Below are positions 22,488-33,513 of a stretch of DNA of 64,000 nucleotides, in pieces (within the stretch, counting starts at the first letter, position 1; every line of letters begins with the position of its first letter). Source of the DNA: Gremmenia infestans (Eukaryota > Ascomycota > Leotiomycetes > Helotiales > Hamatocanthoscyphaceae). The notes under the pieces were generated by a model. The model worked only from the letters and a program-made list of their open reading frames with translations, was not told where the DNA came from and made no database searches. Position numbers and translations under genes: made by a program. Where the stretch lies: assembly GCA_032629725.1 (NCBI GenBank), contig JAFEVB010000037.1, positions 310,001 to 374,000 of the forward strand, read 5' to 3'.

Positions 22488-24509
22488 TTAAAGGCTTATG
22501 TCTGCGAAGAGATGGATAGAGCCCCAGAACTGCTCGCAGCCAAGATCACCTGGCGCCTTCCACATATCGTTCGTGAAAGAGAACAGGGCTGTCTTTCCTC
22601 CAACCGCCTTCGTGATGGCATTGATAGCGGTAACCTGGTGGTCATCGCCGGGGCATGCCAGACCGTTACATTGACCAGAAGAAGGCCATCCGCACTCCAA
22701 GTTGATAGCAGACTTGCCTGAGCAGAGATTGTCGGCAATCTGAAGCTGGGCGAGGGTGAATGAGCCAGCTTGATCGGGCGAGACGTCCGCGTTGAAGAAG
22801 GGATGGATGTTAGCACCAGTGACATCGACGAGGGGGCAGAGAAGGTCGGTGACACCGCTTTCTTGCCAGACGTTGAGAGGCTCAGTGGTCGTACATTGGC
22901 CGGTGTATCCTGCACCACTGAACTTGGTCTTGCAGGATGAGATGAAATCGGCGAGTTCCTGCACAGTACAGTACTTGTTGAAAATTGCCTCATTACCGAT
23001 GACAATAAGCTCGACGAGATCCCATTGGGCCCATGCTACGATGTCGCTGACTTGCTCTTGGGCGGCTGAGATACCGGTCTTGTCGATGAAAACACCGAGG
23101 ATTAATTTCAACCCAGCGAGCTTGGCTGCCTTACCGACGAAGTCGAGGGTCGAGCAATCGGTGCTGTAGAGACGGACAGATTTGAAGCCAGCGGTCTTGA
23201 TTGCCATGATGTCAATTGCGACCTGGGCCTCGCTCAAGCATCCACCTCCGCTGGAGGAGTAAGGGGTGTAGGTCATAGCCCACTGGTCGCCACTTGATCC
23301 GATGCTGACACTGCTGCCAGAGCTGGAGCTCTTTGGTGCAGAGCTGGAAGCAGCAGCAGAGCTCTGTGCCTGGGAAGTTGACGATACTGGCAGAGAAAAG
23401 AAAACAGATGATGTGGTGGCTGGAAGAGCAACTGACACCGATGATGTGGTGGCTGGTGGAGCAACAATGGACGAGCTAGTGACTGGAATAGCAACGGACG
23501 AGGTTGTCACTGGAATAGCAACGGACGAGGTAGTTACTGGAAGGGCAACGGACGAAGTGGATGGAGCAGCCGTCGACGAAGCGAAGGGGCAGAAAACAAC
23601 AACGTCAGTCGCCGTGATGGTCGTCACAATCAGGGGTTGAGTGTAGGTGCCTGGTGCGTATGAAGCTGGGGTTGGGAAGACACAAGTTGTCGCAGCAGAG
23701 ACACTAGTGGTGATAGGAGCAATGGTGTATGTACCGGCCGAGGGGCAGACATAGGTAGTGGTCAAGATGGTGCTCGTGACAACGCCCGAGTTGGTGGAAA
23801 CAGTGGCATAGGGGCAGACAACAGTTGTCGCCGTTGTGACAACGGTCACAACGCCTCCAATGGTGTTAGTTCCAGGGGTGACCGTCGCAGATGCAGGAGC
23901 GCATACGGTGGTGGACGAGGTCAGGGTAACGGTGGTAGCTGGGATCGTGTAGATGCCTGGGGTTGGGCACGTAGTAGCCAATGGTGTTGGGACATTGGCA
24001 ATGGTGCTCGTTGAGCTGACAAGAATCACGGTTGAGCTGGGGATTGAAGATGTAGTTGGGACGGCGGAAGAAGAGTTCGAAGACAAAGATATGATTAGTT
24101 TCGACGCTGAAGAGCTTGGAGCGGAAGATGTGATCGGAACTGATACTGAAGTGTTTGAAAGTGCGGCGGGTGGTGGTGGAGGGGGAAGGGCCACAGATGA
24201 GACGGTGGCTGTAGGAGCAGGAGGGAGAGAAGCTATAGATGGATGGTATCAGCAAATGTACTCAATATCATTCACAATCAAGATCCCAATTGGAGTCTTC
24301 AACGTACGGGTACCCTCTCCGGTCACGGTGACCCAGACCGTCGTGGTTCCGCAAGTTTCTCCAGGTGGAAGGGAAGTCACAGTGGCCAGCTCCCTAGGCA
24401 TCTCGTGGTGGAATGCATCGTGAGCATGACGGCGGGCAAGGTGACTTTTCCCAGCACTGACACCAGTTGCAATTGCTGCCACGGCAATGGCCAAAACTCC
24501 CGACTTCAT
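22488..24509 (-). CDS. Secreted GH17 family beta-1,3-glucanase-like cell-wall protein
   Basis: Two exons, 24509-24308 and 24232-22488, joined across a 75-nt intron (donor GTACGT, branch GCTGATAC, acceptor TAG), giving 648 aa. A signal peptide (MKSGVLAIAVAAIATGVSAG) is followed by a basic HLARRHAH stretch. Residues about 70-320 are Thr/Ser/Val-rich with repeated short Cys-containing units and a 9-residue tandem repeat. The C-terminal ~250 residues are a GH17 (beta/alpha)8 domain: LIVIGNEAIFN carries the acid/base Glu and AINLECGWPSSGQ the nucleophile Glu, both intact. Family knowledge: these enzymes hydrolyse or rearrange beta-1,3-glucan in the wall (Bgl2/Scw/EglC relatives). No GPI signal is visible at the C-terminus. 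The gene is next to the chitin synthase. Confidence 0.85.
23482..23562. repeat. 27-bp in-frame tandem repeat in the GH17 gene
   Basis: Three copies, the first two nearly identical and the third diverged, encoding consecutive Thr-Ser-Ser-Val-Ala-containing nonapeptides in the Ser/Thr-rich linker. This type of repeat often varies in copy number between strains. Confidence 0.85.
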
Positions 24510-26074
24510 CTTGAGTTATGACTTCTTTGTGTTGGTTTTGGTAGAATGGTATTATTCGTAAATATATAGGAAGGAAGGTATTAGAGTTTTTCGTGAAGAC
24601 GTAGGTATCGACAATAACGAGTGCCCGCTGAAAGAGTGAAGCGGTGGTAGTTGGTTTGAGGAGGAGGAGGATGGAAATAATGAAGGTACGACGGTGTATC
24701 ACAGCATCAACATCGACAACAGAGAGAGAGAGAGAGAGAGAGGAAGAAGGGTGTAGCCGTTGGGGGGATGTGGAGGTAGTATATACCTAGTATACACCCA
24801 ACTAAAGCAGTCTAAGACGACCCTTGTCCCTGCCAACGTTTTGCCCGTACCTGAGATTAGCGTGGCACTACGGCTGGTGCCCTGTTGGTAGTACGGAGTA
24901 TTTGATCGCTTCGGGCCCGCCAAGTGCACAGTGCAGTAGCGAGTGGCCCAGCGAGAGTGAGATCGCTGTGTACTGATTTTACAATTTTTAAAAAGGGGAT
25001 AGTTCTCTTTGGCTGCGCCTATCCAAAAGGCCCTCGAATCTGCCATTAGACCTGGCAATTGGTCCCAGGAGGGAAAAAGAGAAAGGGCAGGTATAGCCAG
25101 TCGGACTTTTCATCTTCTATGCAATTTGCGGGGAGAAATCCACACCAGCCCCGTTGTTGACAATTTCCTCCCCTTGATTATGATGAGTATGTAAATGCCG
25201 AGTTATTGTAGGCAATTGCCAAGTGCCACTGACGATTGGCTTCAACGGTTCAATCTTACCGCTGCAATACAATTCATATTTCCTCTCATAAATTCACAAA
25301 CAAATCATATCTTTACCTTCGCAAACCTCCTTCTTCTCTCACTCAATTAACCGGCCATCCCCATATACCTTTACCCCTTTCCAACTCTTCCTTGTACCTA
25401 GGTTGTCCATAAGTCACCAACAAACAATATTGTCTGTCGCCGTCACCGTCATGCAAGGCAATGCAATGCAAGGCAAGGCAAGGCAATGCACGCTCTAAGC
25501 CCGAAAAGGAAACATGCCACACACCAGTCCTACCTCCACTAACCTTAATTCAGCCCCCCTGCTGGCGGGGTCTTTCCAAATACGTTCAGATCTTCCCCCT
25601 CCCGACAAGGGTTCAAGGGCCCAAGCGAGAAAGGAAATTGCATGATTGCATGGATGCATGCTCACGACCTGCTCAGCTGCCGTATCACCGGAATCCGGAT
25701 ACGATAGGAGAGGCAATCTCTAAGTCTCTGATACGGTACTTATTTGGGTCTATGCCATATACGCCCATCATGAATACGAGTACAGTTCAACCGATATGCC
25801 GAGAAAAGTGCTGGAAACTTGCAACTAAGGAACTTGTTCAATTCTTTTCACAAACGCAAGCCAACTTGATTATCCTAAATGAAAGGAACTATTCCAACAG
25901 GAACTCTTCATTAATTCAAAAGGTCAGAGACCAACACCTATCCTATGCAAAGCACGCATTACTACAATGACCAAAGGCAGCAAGAACGCCTTCTTAGAAA
26001 CCCAATAAGCCCAATTTGGAAATAGGTTATGCGAACAACCACCCCATGCATCCCTCGACCCATCTTCATACACT
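24510..26074. other. 1.6 kb intergenic stretch between the GH17 and chitin synthase genes
   Basis: Holds the GH17 upstream region and the chitin synthase 3' side. Contains a GA repeat at 24721-24742 and short AAGGC/AATGC tandem repeats near 25455-25490. A 169-codon plus-strand frame over 25461-25970 has no coding character. Confidence 0.5.
24721..24742. repeat. (GA)n microsatellite
   Basis: About eleven GA units roughly 210 bp upstream of the GH17 start codon. Confidence 0.95.
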
Positions 26075-29000
26075 CTAAATCCCCACATCCGAGTACTCGT
26101 CCTCATACCCCTGATTCTGCCGAGGATAAAGACCCGTCATGGTACTGCCCTCTTTACTACCCCACGCACTAGCTCGAAGCCTACGCTCCTTCTCAAACTC
26201 ATCCCATCGCTTCATCGTGATCTTGGAACTGTCAAACTCGCCCTCGTATTCAATACCCGCTTTCTTGGTCTTTTCACCAGCCGTCTTGCGGGTATCGCCC
26301 CACGAGAAGTCATCGAATTTCCAGAAGGCGTAGGTAGGGAGGACAAAGTTCCAGATGGGGAGGGAGATCAGGTAGATTAACATCCAGACGACGTATGACC
26401 ACCGGTGAGCTGTGAGGACAATCAGAACACCGGGGAGACCGAGGATCAAACCTAAGAGCACGAGTGGAATGACTTGTACGGTATGAACGATTGAGTCGAT
26501 TACTGTACATAATGTTAGCAATTTGATTCCCAGAAGACTCGTACTTTACTTACCGACGTAGAAGGTGAATGCAATAGCGGCAGGGAGAACAAGAGTGCCA
26601 GTAAGTTCGATACCGACAACGAACTGCATACTGAAGCAGAAGGTACCACACAAATCCCGGACGAGAACAAGTTCCATGAGATTGTGTACGGTACTGTTAA
26701 TCCATCTACGTCTTTGAGACAACAAGACGCTGAACTCCTCAGGCACGGTAGTCTTGCACACGGCCTGTGGAACAAAGACTTGTTTACGCTTAGGGAATGT
26801 TCGAAGCATGAGCGTCGAGAGGTATCGATCTTCTCCCAGCAGAAGCAGATTCTTCTTGTGCAATGTGTCGACAACGTTTTCAGAGTAGTGCTCCACAACA
26901 TCAGGATTGGCCAGGATAGGAACCCAGAAGTCCGCGCCTCCCTTTGGTGCTTTGATTCGGTACATGCAAAAACATCCGGGAAGACAGGTGACACCACCGA
27001 AAACCGATTCGAATGACTTGGACAGATGATGGGAGATGAAATATTCAAAGACTTGAATGGCAGAAACCCATGTAGCTCTCTTGTTGGCAATCTTCGTCTC
27101 TCCGCAAAGACCCATGATCTCTGGATCTTTAACCATGGCAGAAATCATGTGCGTCAGACTGTCGGGGAACACTTTCGTATCGGCGTCAACCATGAGAACG
27201 GTTTCGTAGTAATGGGGTTTCATCCCAGTGACCTTCCATAGGCAGGTGAACATCTCGAATTCCAGCTCCGTCATACGCTCGTCGAACATGACCTTTTGTA
27301 GGAAAGACATGAGGATAATTTGACTGTCGCGCTTGCCTCTGTTACCTGGCTTGCTCTTGGTTGCCTCGTCGGGAGTACCACACTTGACCACACACATCAT
27401 TGCCACACGCTGTTGCCTGTCCGAGGGAATGGTCGAGTTAGCACCATAATCGTAGAATCCCGAGTAAACCTTGGCCATGTTGTGTCTCTTCGATCCACTT
27501 GAGACTGCAACATAGGAGAATGCCGGAACCTCATCAGGAAGAACGGCATGGTCTTTCATCATGCTCAGACAGATTTCAGGTGTTGACATGGTTTGCCCCT
27601 TTCCTTTTATCATACCATCACAAATGACAAGAAGGACCTTGTGACTGTTAGGATAGTCCGTCATGGCGACTGAGTCAAGAGTGGTCCGAATAGCAAGTTC
27701 GTCTTCTGAGTATGCAGTGACAAGGCAAATAGTGTGAACAAGAGGGTAACCAAACGGTTGCCAATCGGCAGGCGGCTGGGGCACAACGGCTTCATGGATA
27801 TAACCTGCTGGGCCTGGTCCTTCGATATCTGTTTGAGTGCCATATCCATTTGAATCGGTCCGCAAGAAGCTAGTGCGGCTACTGTTTCCCTGATGAAACA
27901 TTGGCTTGGGCCCAATCAGCTGTGCAGTCGAGGTTTGGCTGGCCATAGTAGTGGGTGGTGGGCGACCAACACGGGACAATCGGTTTTCTGGGGCGTACGG
28001 GCTTGTGAAACGCGAAGTTGTTGGCAAGAAGGTGCTTCCTCGTTTGCTTAACCTATCAGACCCAGCTACTGTACTTCCAATGTCTCCAGGAATTCTAGGG
28101 GGAGCTCGGTAGATATCATCTGTCCAATCCTCAATTTGACGGTTTCTCTTTTTCGAGTCAGAGGACTGAGAAGTCTTGGCAGCAGCGAATTTGCGACTTA
28201 GGAACCATTGGAAAAGGAGAGCTAGGACGAACTTTGCTAGGACGATGGACAAGATAAAGATCAAAGACACGTAAAGAACAACTTTGGAAGCAATGCAACC
28301 AATAGTTTCGGTATCGACAGTTCCAACCTTAATAATCTGTTCAAAGCATTGAGCCATTGCCTTCTCGTCCTTGGTCTGAAAAGCATGGGTCATATCTTTT
28401 CCATGTACCGCAGCATTGGCAGCAGTGGACCGGTCGCTCAGCTGGACGAATCGTGACGGCACCGTGACTTCTGTTCCGTTGAACCATTTCAGCAAATCCA
28501 GATCGAGAACGGTTCCGGAGTAGACCATTAGATTCCTAGAGTTATTTTTGATGTCGTCCCAATTGAAATAAACATCACCAGCGCTCCGAAGGCCGTAGAA
28601 AGCCGTGCGAGCGTCTGCGATGGTGTGGCATGAATATCCCAAGTAGTAGGGAATGGTCTTGTTCACAGCAGTCGACCCATCCTGATTGAAAGTTGTGCAG
28701 GGGAAGTACCACGCAAGATCGTTGTTCGAATTCGTGGGAACGTCGGATCCCTTGGAGAGGGTGATCAAGTCCTTGCATTTTCCATTTACGTTCTGGAACA
28801 AGAAGCTGCCGTCTTGGCCGGCATGCTTTTCTGACAAGTCGTATAGGACGTTCGAGTTGTCGGTGATTCCTTTGGCAGCAGGATGATGAGATTCTGACAA
28901 GTCATACGCACTGCCATGGAAAATCATATATCCTCCACCAACTTCATTTACACGCAATCGAACAGAGGGGCTGCCGCAAACAGTCGCCGTAAATCCGAAG

Positions 29001-29776
29001 GTCAAGAAACCCACAAAACCCATAATATAAAGGATGATACTGATCAAGCCCATCTTTTCCCTCCATGCTCTTTGTTGTGCTCTCGAATTAAATCCAAAGC
29101 ATTTGAGGATAAAGTCGGGACACCAGAAAGTAACAAATGCACAGTATACGTTCCATAGACTTGGTGGCTTCACAGTATCCAGGGCCTTTTGTCTTTCTTT
29201 CTCCTCCTTGGTCATCTTTGGCGTTCTCTCTCTGGTCAACTTGTTGCCACCAGAGCGAGCCCCATGCCCAGCCTTCTCAGTAGAAACGATATCGTCTGGT
29301 CCGGCGCCACGGCCCCGTCTGCTTTTCTTCTTCATAGGAGGGGAGGCATCGGATTCAGCCTCGTTGGACGATCGGAGTCCAGAGGTCTCTGTAGCTGCGG
29401 CGTCGGCCTCCAAGTCTTCATATATTGGGTCATTTCCCGTTGAAGAGGGCTGGACAGGCATGTTCGCAGCATGTTGCCGGTAATGATAGTTTGGGTGATC
29501 GCGATCGATTCTATTTCGCTCTGGACGAATTAGACTGCGTTTCCGATGTATCTCTCCTCCTCCTGCTCGTAATGGTTGAGCCATTTGCTCATTGGTAGGG
29601 GTGGGCGTCAGCGGCGAAGGGAGCGTCTCCGTGAAGGATGCCTTTGAGGGTCCGCGAGAATGCTGCGTTGGCGTTGGAGGTGCCATCGAAACGGAACTGT
29701 ATCCAGCCTCCTCATCATGCCTTCGTCTTGATCGGTGTTCTCGGGCGGGAGAATCATTGACGTTGGGTTGCGACAT
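26075..29776 (-). CDS. Class IV chitin synthase (yeast Chs3 type)
   Basis: Two exons, 29776-26554 and 26502-26075, with a 51-nt intron (GTAAGT, branch GCTAAC, acceptor CAG), giving 1216 aa, the usual length for class IV. Residues 1 to about 200 are a polar, basic cytosolic region. Two hydrophobic segments at about 210-265 precede a luminal domain with a cytochrome-b5-like start (GGYMIFHGSAYDLSESH). A further membrane helix follows near 495-525. The family-2 glycosyltransferase core then shows ETVLMVDADTKV, the GEDRYLS motif and SQRRRWINSTVHNL (the Q(R/Q)RRW chitin-binding signature). The C-terminal exon adds multispan helices. There is no myosin motor, which excludes classes V and VII. Reaction: UDP-GlcNAc polymerisation to chitin at the plasma membrane. 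Class IV enzymes need an Skt5/Chs4 activator; a candidate lies divergently 3.7 kb away. Confidence 0.93.
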
Positions 29777-32700
29777 ATTTCTGTAGTAAATAGCTCGTCA
29801 GAAACTGCTAGCGTTCAGAAGTGCTTTTCGATGCAGAGCTGCAATTCCGCCATGCATGTGAAGTGAGAGGCTGAGTGTACGACGGGAACTGGAAGATCTT
29901 GGGATATGTTTGCACAGCTGGACCCTGCCTCTGCCTCGTGTTCCCAAGCGGTGGACGGCTACGTACGTCGAAGCGAGAGTGTTGGCAGTTCCCAAGACGG
30001 AAAAGGGGGGGGATGGAGAGGTGGAAGTGAAGGTAGCACACGCACGTACAATGATGATGGTGGTTAAGAGTGTAGTTATCAGTAAAGAATGTTTGTTTGT
30101 CTGCGATTCACCAACCCCTGCTTGTTCAGTTCCAAGCGGGGGCACCGTTCCTTGGTCGACCACAAGCAAGAAGTGGTGGCTTGAAGCAGACCGGGATCCT
30201 TCGCCGAAGCTGATAAATATTTGATGTTGTGATATGATATGATATAGGCAGGCTGTTTGCCGAAACCTTGGACGACAGAAGGGTAGGCTTGAAGAAGAGG
30301 TAGGAGGTGAAGAGTTGTGGCTCTTGCCTTAACAAGAATGATCGTGTCGCAGTGGCCGGCGGTCGAGGATGGTGGTTCGACAAAACAGGAAAGCGACAGT
30401 GAGGTTTTGTCGTGGTTTCACAAACAAATAGGAGCGACTGAACAGGCCGTGAAAAGGGCTCAATAAACGAATGAGGGGTATACCTATGGATAGGTGGTAT
30501 AAAAAGGCCCGCGATGGTCTCCTCCTTGAACGTTGGTGTTGAGCCTTGAAGTTCAAGAGAGGATTGCAGACCTTCGCCGCCCGGCTACCCCTGCCCTAGC
30601 CAATGTTTTGTTCGCTAAAATAGCAAATCCACAAATATGGGCCAGAAGCGGTAAAGAGCCGAATTTATGGTGCATCTATTTTCCATTTTGTTGCCCCAGG
30701 CGATTCAAATCTGGAAACAACACAACCGCTCTTTTTGCATAACAACAGCTTCATGCGCCTGGCATATCGCGTTTCCAGCCTACTAATCTCCTCGTACTCA
30801 GTAGCCGTATCCCTATCGGAAATTTCGCGATACGAAAAGGAAGATAGACGTGTTTTTACAGAAGCATACGATCGATCTTGAATGGTCAGCGAGCAATACG
30901 AGGTTCTCGAGTCGAGGCTTGCATTGCCTCATGGATAGCGTCGTTAGCAATTGTCTAATGAACCTTTTAGGCAATCTATTCCAAAGCTCTATTACTCTTG
31001 AAATATGAAAATACATTATCACCGATCTCGAAAGAACTACAGTACATCGGATAGCCTCGGAAGCCCGAGAGAATAAGCTTCTGTAAAGCTTCAAGGAGAC
31101 GTTGTCGTAATCACGATAACCTTGAAGGAACCCATATCATTCTCTAGGCCTTTAAATATATCTCTTACTTCTTGCACATCTTCTTCTCGCGGAAAATAGC
31201 TACTTTTTGATATTTCCTAGTCAGCTCGAGCCTCATCGCGTTTATGGACATTCTCTTCTCTCGGATGACGAGCTTCTACCCGGTCCGGTGAAGCGATGAG
31301 ATCAGCTCAGCTGCAGAATCTATCAAAACGCCACGAGTTCTGTACAACACAAAGTCTACGAATAGATGCCCCCACGAAGCGCTTTCATAGGCGCCCTGAA
31401 GCCCTCGGCGCTGGCTGGAACCTAAGGTGGTACTAGGTACTTAAGGCTAGGGGTAGGGTACCGTATTGGTCGCACGTGTGGCGGAGCAAAATTTCTACAA
31501 CGGGAACGGGAATCTCTCGTACCATTTCGGGACCGGAAATGGCGGTCCTTGTAGTCACTAGGCAAGCTAGGATTTGTGCGGTATATCAGCAGTGTGCCGA
31601 GTTGAAGGGAGGAACATGTTGAGAGGCTTTTGGATTTTGAAATGGAAATAGAAATGCACCTTTGCCCAAGAGGTTCATTTTCAGGGGAAGCGCAGAAAAT
31701 CCCATCATATCATGTGGTTACTTCAGATCTTAGGGCCGGGTCCTAACAAGACTTGCCGCGATCTTAACGGACTCACTCTACTCTAGTCTCGTATTAAAGT
31801 TCACCGTAGCCTCCCGAACTCAGGGTCGCAACTACACTAAACTAAAGAAACTCTAAATAAAATAAAATCAAAAAAAAAGCTTCAACTATCATCTGACGTG
31901 GAGGAGGAGTGAAAGTTGAAGAAATACAGTACTCGGCGTCCAATAGAGGGATCTTTTTGTAAATCCGTGGCTTTCTGAGTACATGCCAGAGCTTGGGTAT
32001 GTATTTAATTTGGTTTCAGGCCGCGTGCTAGAAATGTACCGGTAGTTGAACATGAAAACATCGTTCCTCATCGTCCATAGCAATTTATACTTCGTACCCC
32101 TCAATCTTCAGAGGATCTGGAGAACCCTGTCCAAGGCAAAGCTCCCGAAACAAAGGATTTCCGGCGCATGCATAGGGTCAATGCTTGTTTGAAGTTTTGA
32201 CTTTGGTCAGCTACACTATTATTCGAGTAAAAGTTGGTCGCATCCTTCTCGAATTGGATTGCATTTGTTTCCCCACAGGTTTCACGTCTCTTCATCTTTG
32301 GAAGCAGCAGCAGCAGCCCCTTCTGCGGCCTTCAGTGTGTGCACCCCACCCAGCAACGGGGAGGGAACACGGCATAAGATCTGAGCATCGTCGTATCGTC
32401 CGTCGTATATATTGTATGCTGCAGGGTTTGTGACAGGTCCATCTGTCCCTGTACATACTTCTACCAAATCCACTTCCAGCACTTGCTCTTGCAGCAGAAA
32501 GACCTGACCTGACGTGCTCTGGTGCGTCCCTAGGTACCTTTCGTACTCGGTACTCGCACTGTACTATACTGTACTGTACTGTACGGTATCCGTTCTTGCC
32601 GATTTGGTTACAAATACCTACAGTACCGCGGAGTCGGTGTAGCGTTCCAAAGAGACGAGACTTGAACTCATCTAATCCCAAAGACGAATGAAAATCGACA

Positions 32701-33513
32701 AGACCAAGCCCAGCTCCCCCCAACATCAATACTGTACTATACCGTACCGTAAATATCCATACAGTACAGTATCATTCTGCGCGCTATTCTCGTCCCTAGC
32801 ACGTCACGTCTTGCTGACCGCAGGGCAGACAGGGCAGGTGCAGTGCAGTCGGTGTAGCTTACCCGCCAAAACAGGGGTGTTGATCGCTACTACGGAGGCG
32901 TATAACATTTTGATGTTACTAAAAGTACGTGAATCCGAAACCCGTTACTACCTTAGGTATCCCATTCACCACCCCACCCCACTGAGCACTGCCGACCATT
33001 GATTGACTCTTCAACCAACATCTAACATGTAAATCTGCTGAGCACTGAGCAGGCCAAAAACGACAAATTTTCATTGAATACCAGCCATTCTAAGATTTCC
33101 GAGAAGACTGGCCTTAGTCTGCACATCTACCTTAACCTTCGTTTTTCTCCTTGCAGAAGCGGCTAGCCCCAGGTAAGACAAACTGCTAGACTGTTCGGAG
33201 TCCTGAGAAGACAGTCCATCACTTTTTCTTGACAAATGCTAATCTGTTTTCGCCGCCGCCAGGTTTCCAAATTCTTCTCCAGCTTCCTCTAGCCTTGCGC
33301 CCTTTTTCGGAGGAGACAAGAGACTTCTAGAATTTCACCGGGCGAATGCCAAAGACATCCCACCAACATTAGTCTACAGTCCCAGTACAAGGGTTGAAGA
33401 GTGACACACGGTAGAGCTGGCTGCGGTGGGGGAAGGACACGGAGACCAGGACGATTAGCTATAAGTGTCAAGTCGCCGACCCAAAGCTCCTCTGGGCGAT
33501 CTGCCAGAACATC
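29777..33513. promoter_or_regulatory. 3.7 kb non-coding interval between divergent chitin synthase and Skt5-type genes
   Basis: Holds both upstream regions. The CT-rich run before 33514 fits the plus-strand leader. A cluster of GTAC-centred palindromic words lies at 32555-32780. Near 30813-31094 there is a short minus frame vaguely reminiscent of a retroelement reverse-transcriptase tail. The longest other frames (up to about 145 codons) have random composition. No regulatory site can be named with confidence. Confidence 0.5.
32555..32780. repeat. Cluster of imperfect CTGTACAGTAC-type palindromes
   Basis: Within about 220 bp there are at least four clusters of the words ACTGTACT, TACAGTAC and TACCGTACC, overlapping or adjacent, including a short TGTAC tandem array near 32563-32583. 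They can form small hairpins. Function unknown. Confidence 0.7.

Noticed and set aside
25461..25970. 169-codon plus-strand frame between the GH17 and chitin synthase genes
   Set aside because: Length is near what chance gives in 64 kb, composition is random and it begins in a simple repeat.
28686..29483. Plus-strand frames within the chitin synthase gene
   Set aside because: Antisense shadows of a strongly conserved coding region.
29798..30169. 123-codon minus-strand frame upstream of the chitin synthase
   Set aside because: Has a hydrophobic patch but no conserved content; most likely in the leader or promoter.
30497..30504. TATAAAAA on the plus strand
   Set aside because: No supported gene starts within several hundred bases downstream; the 69-codon frame at 30533 is not convincing.
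32292..32729. 145-codon minus-strand frame
   Set aside because: Arg/Ser/Cys-rich random composition, passes through GTAC palindrome clusters, no domain.
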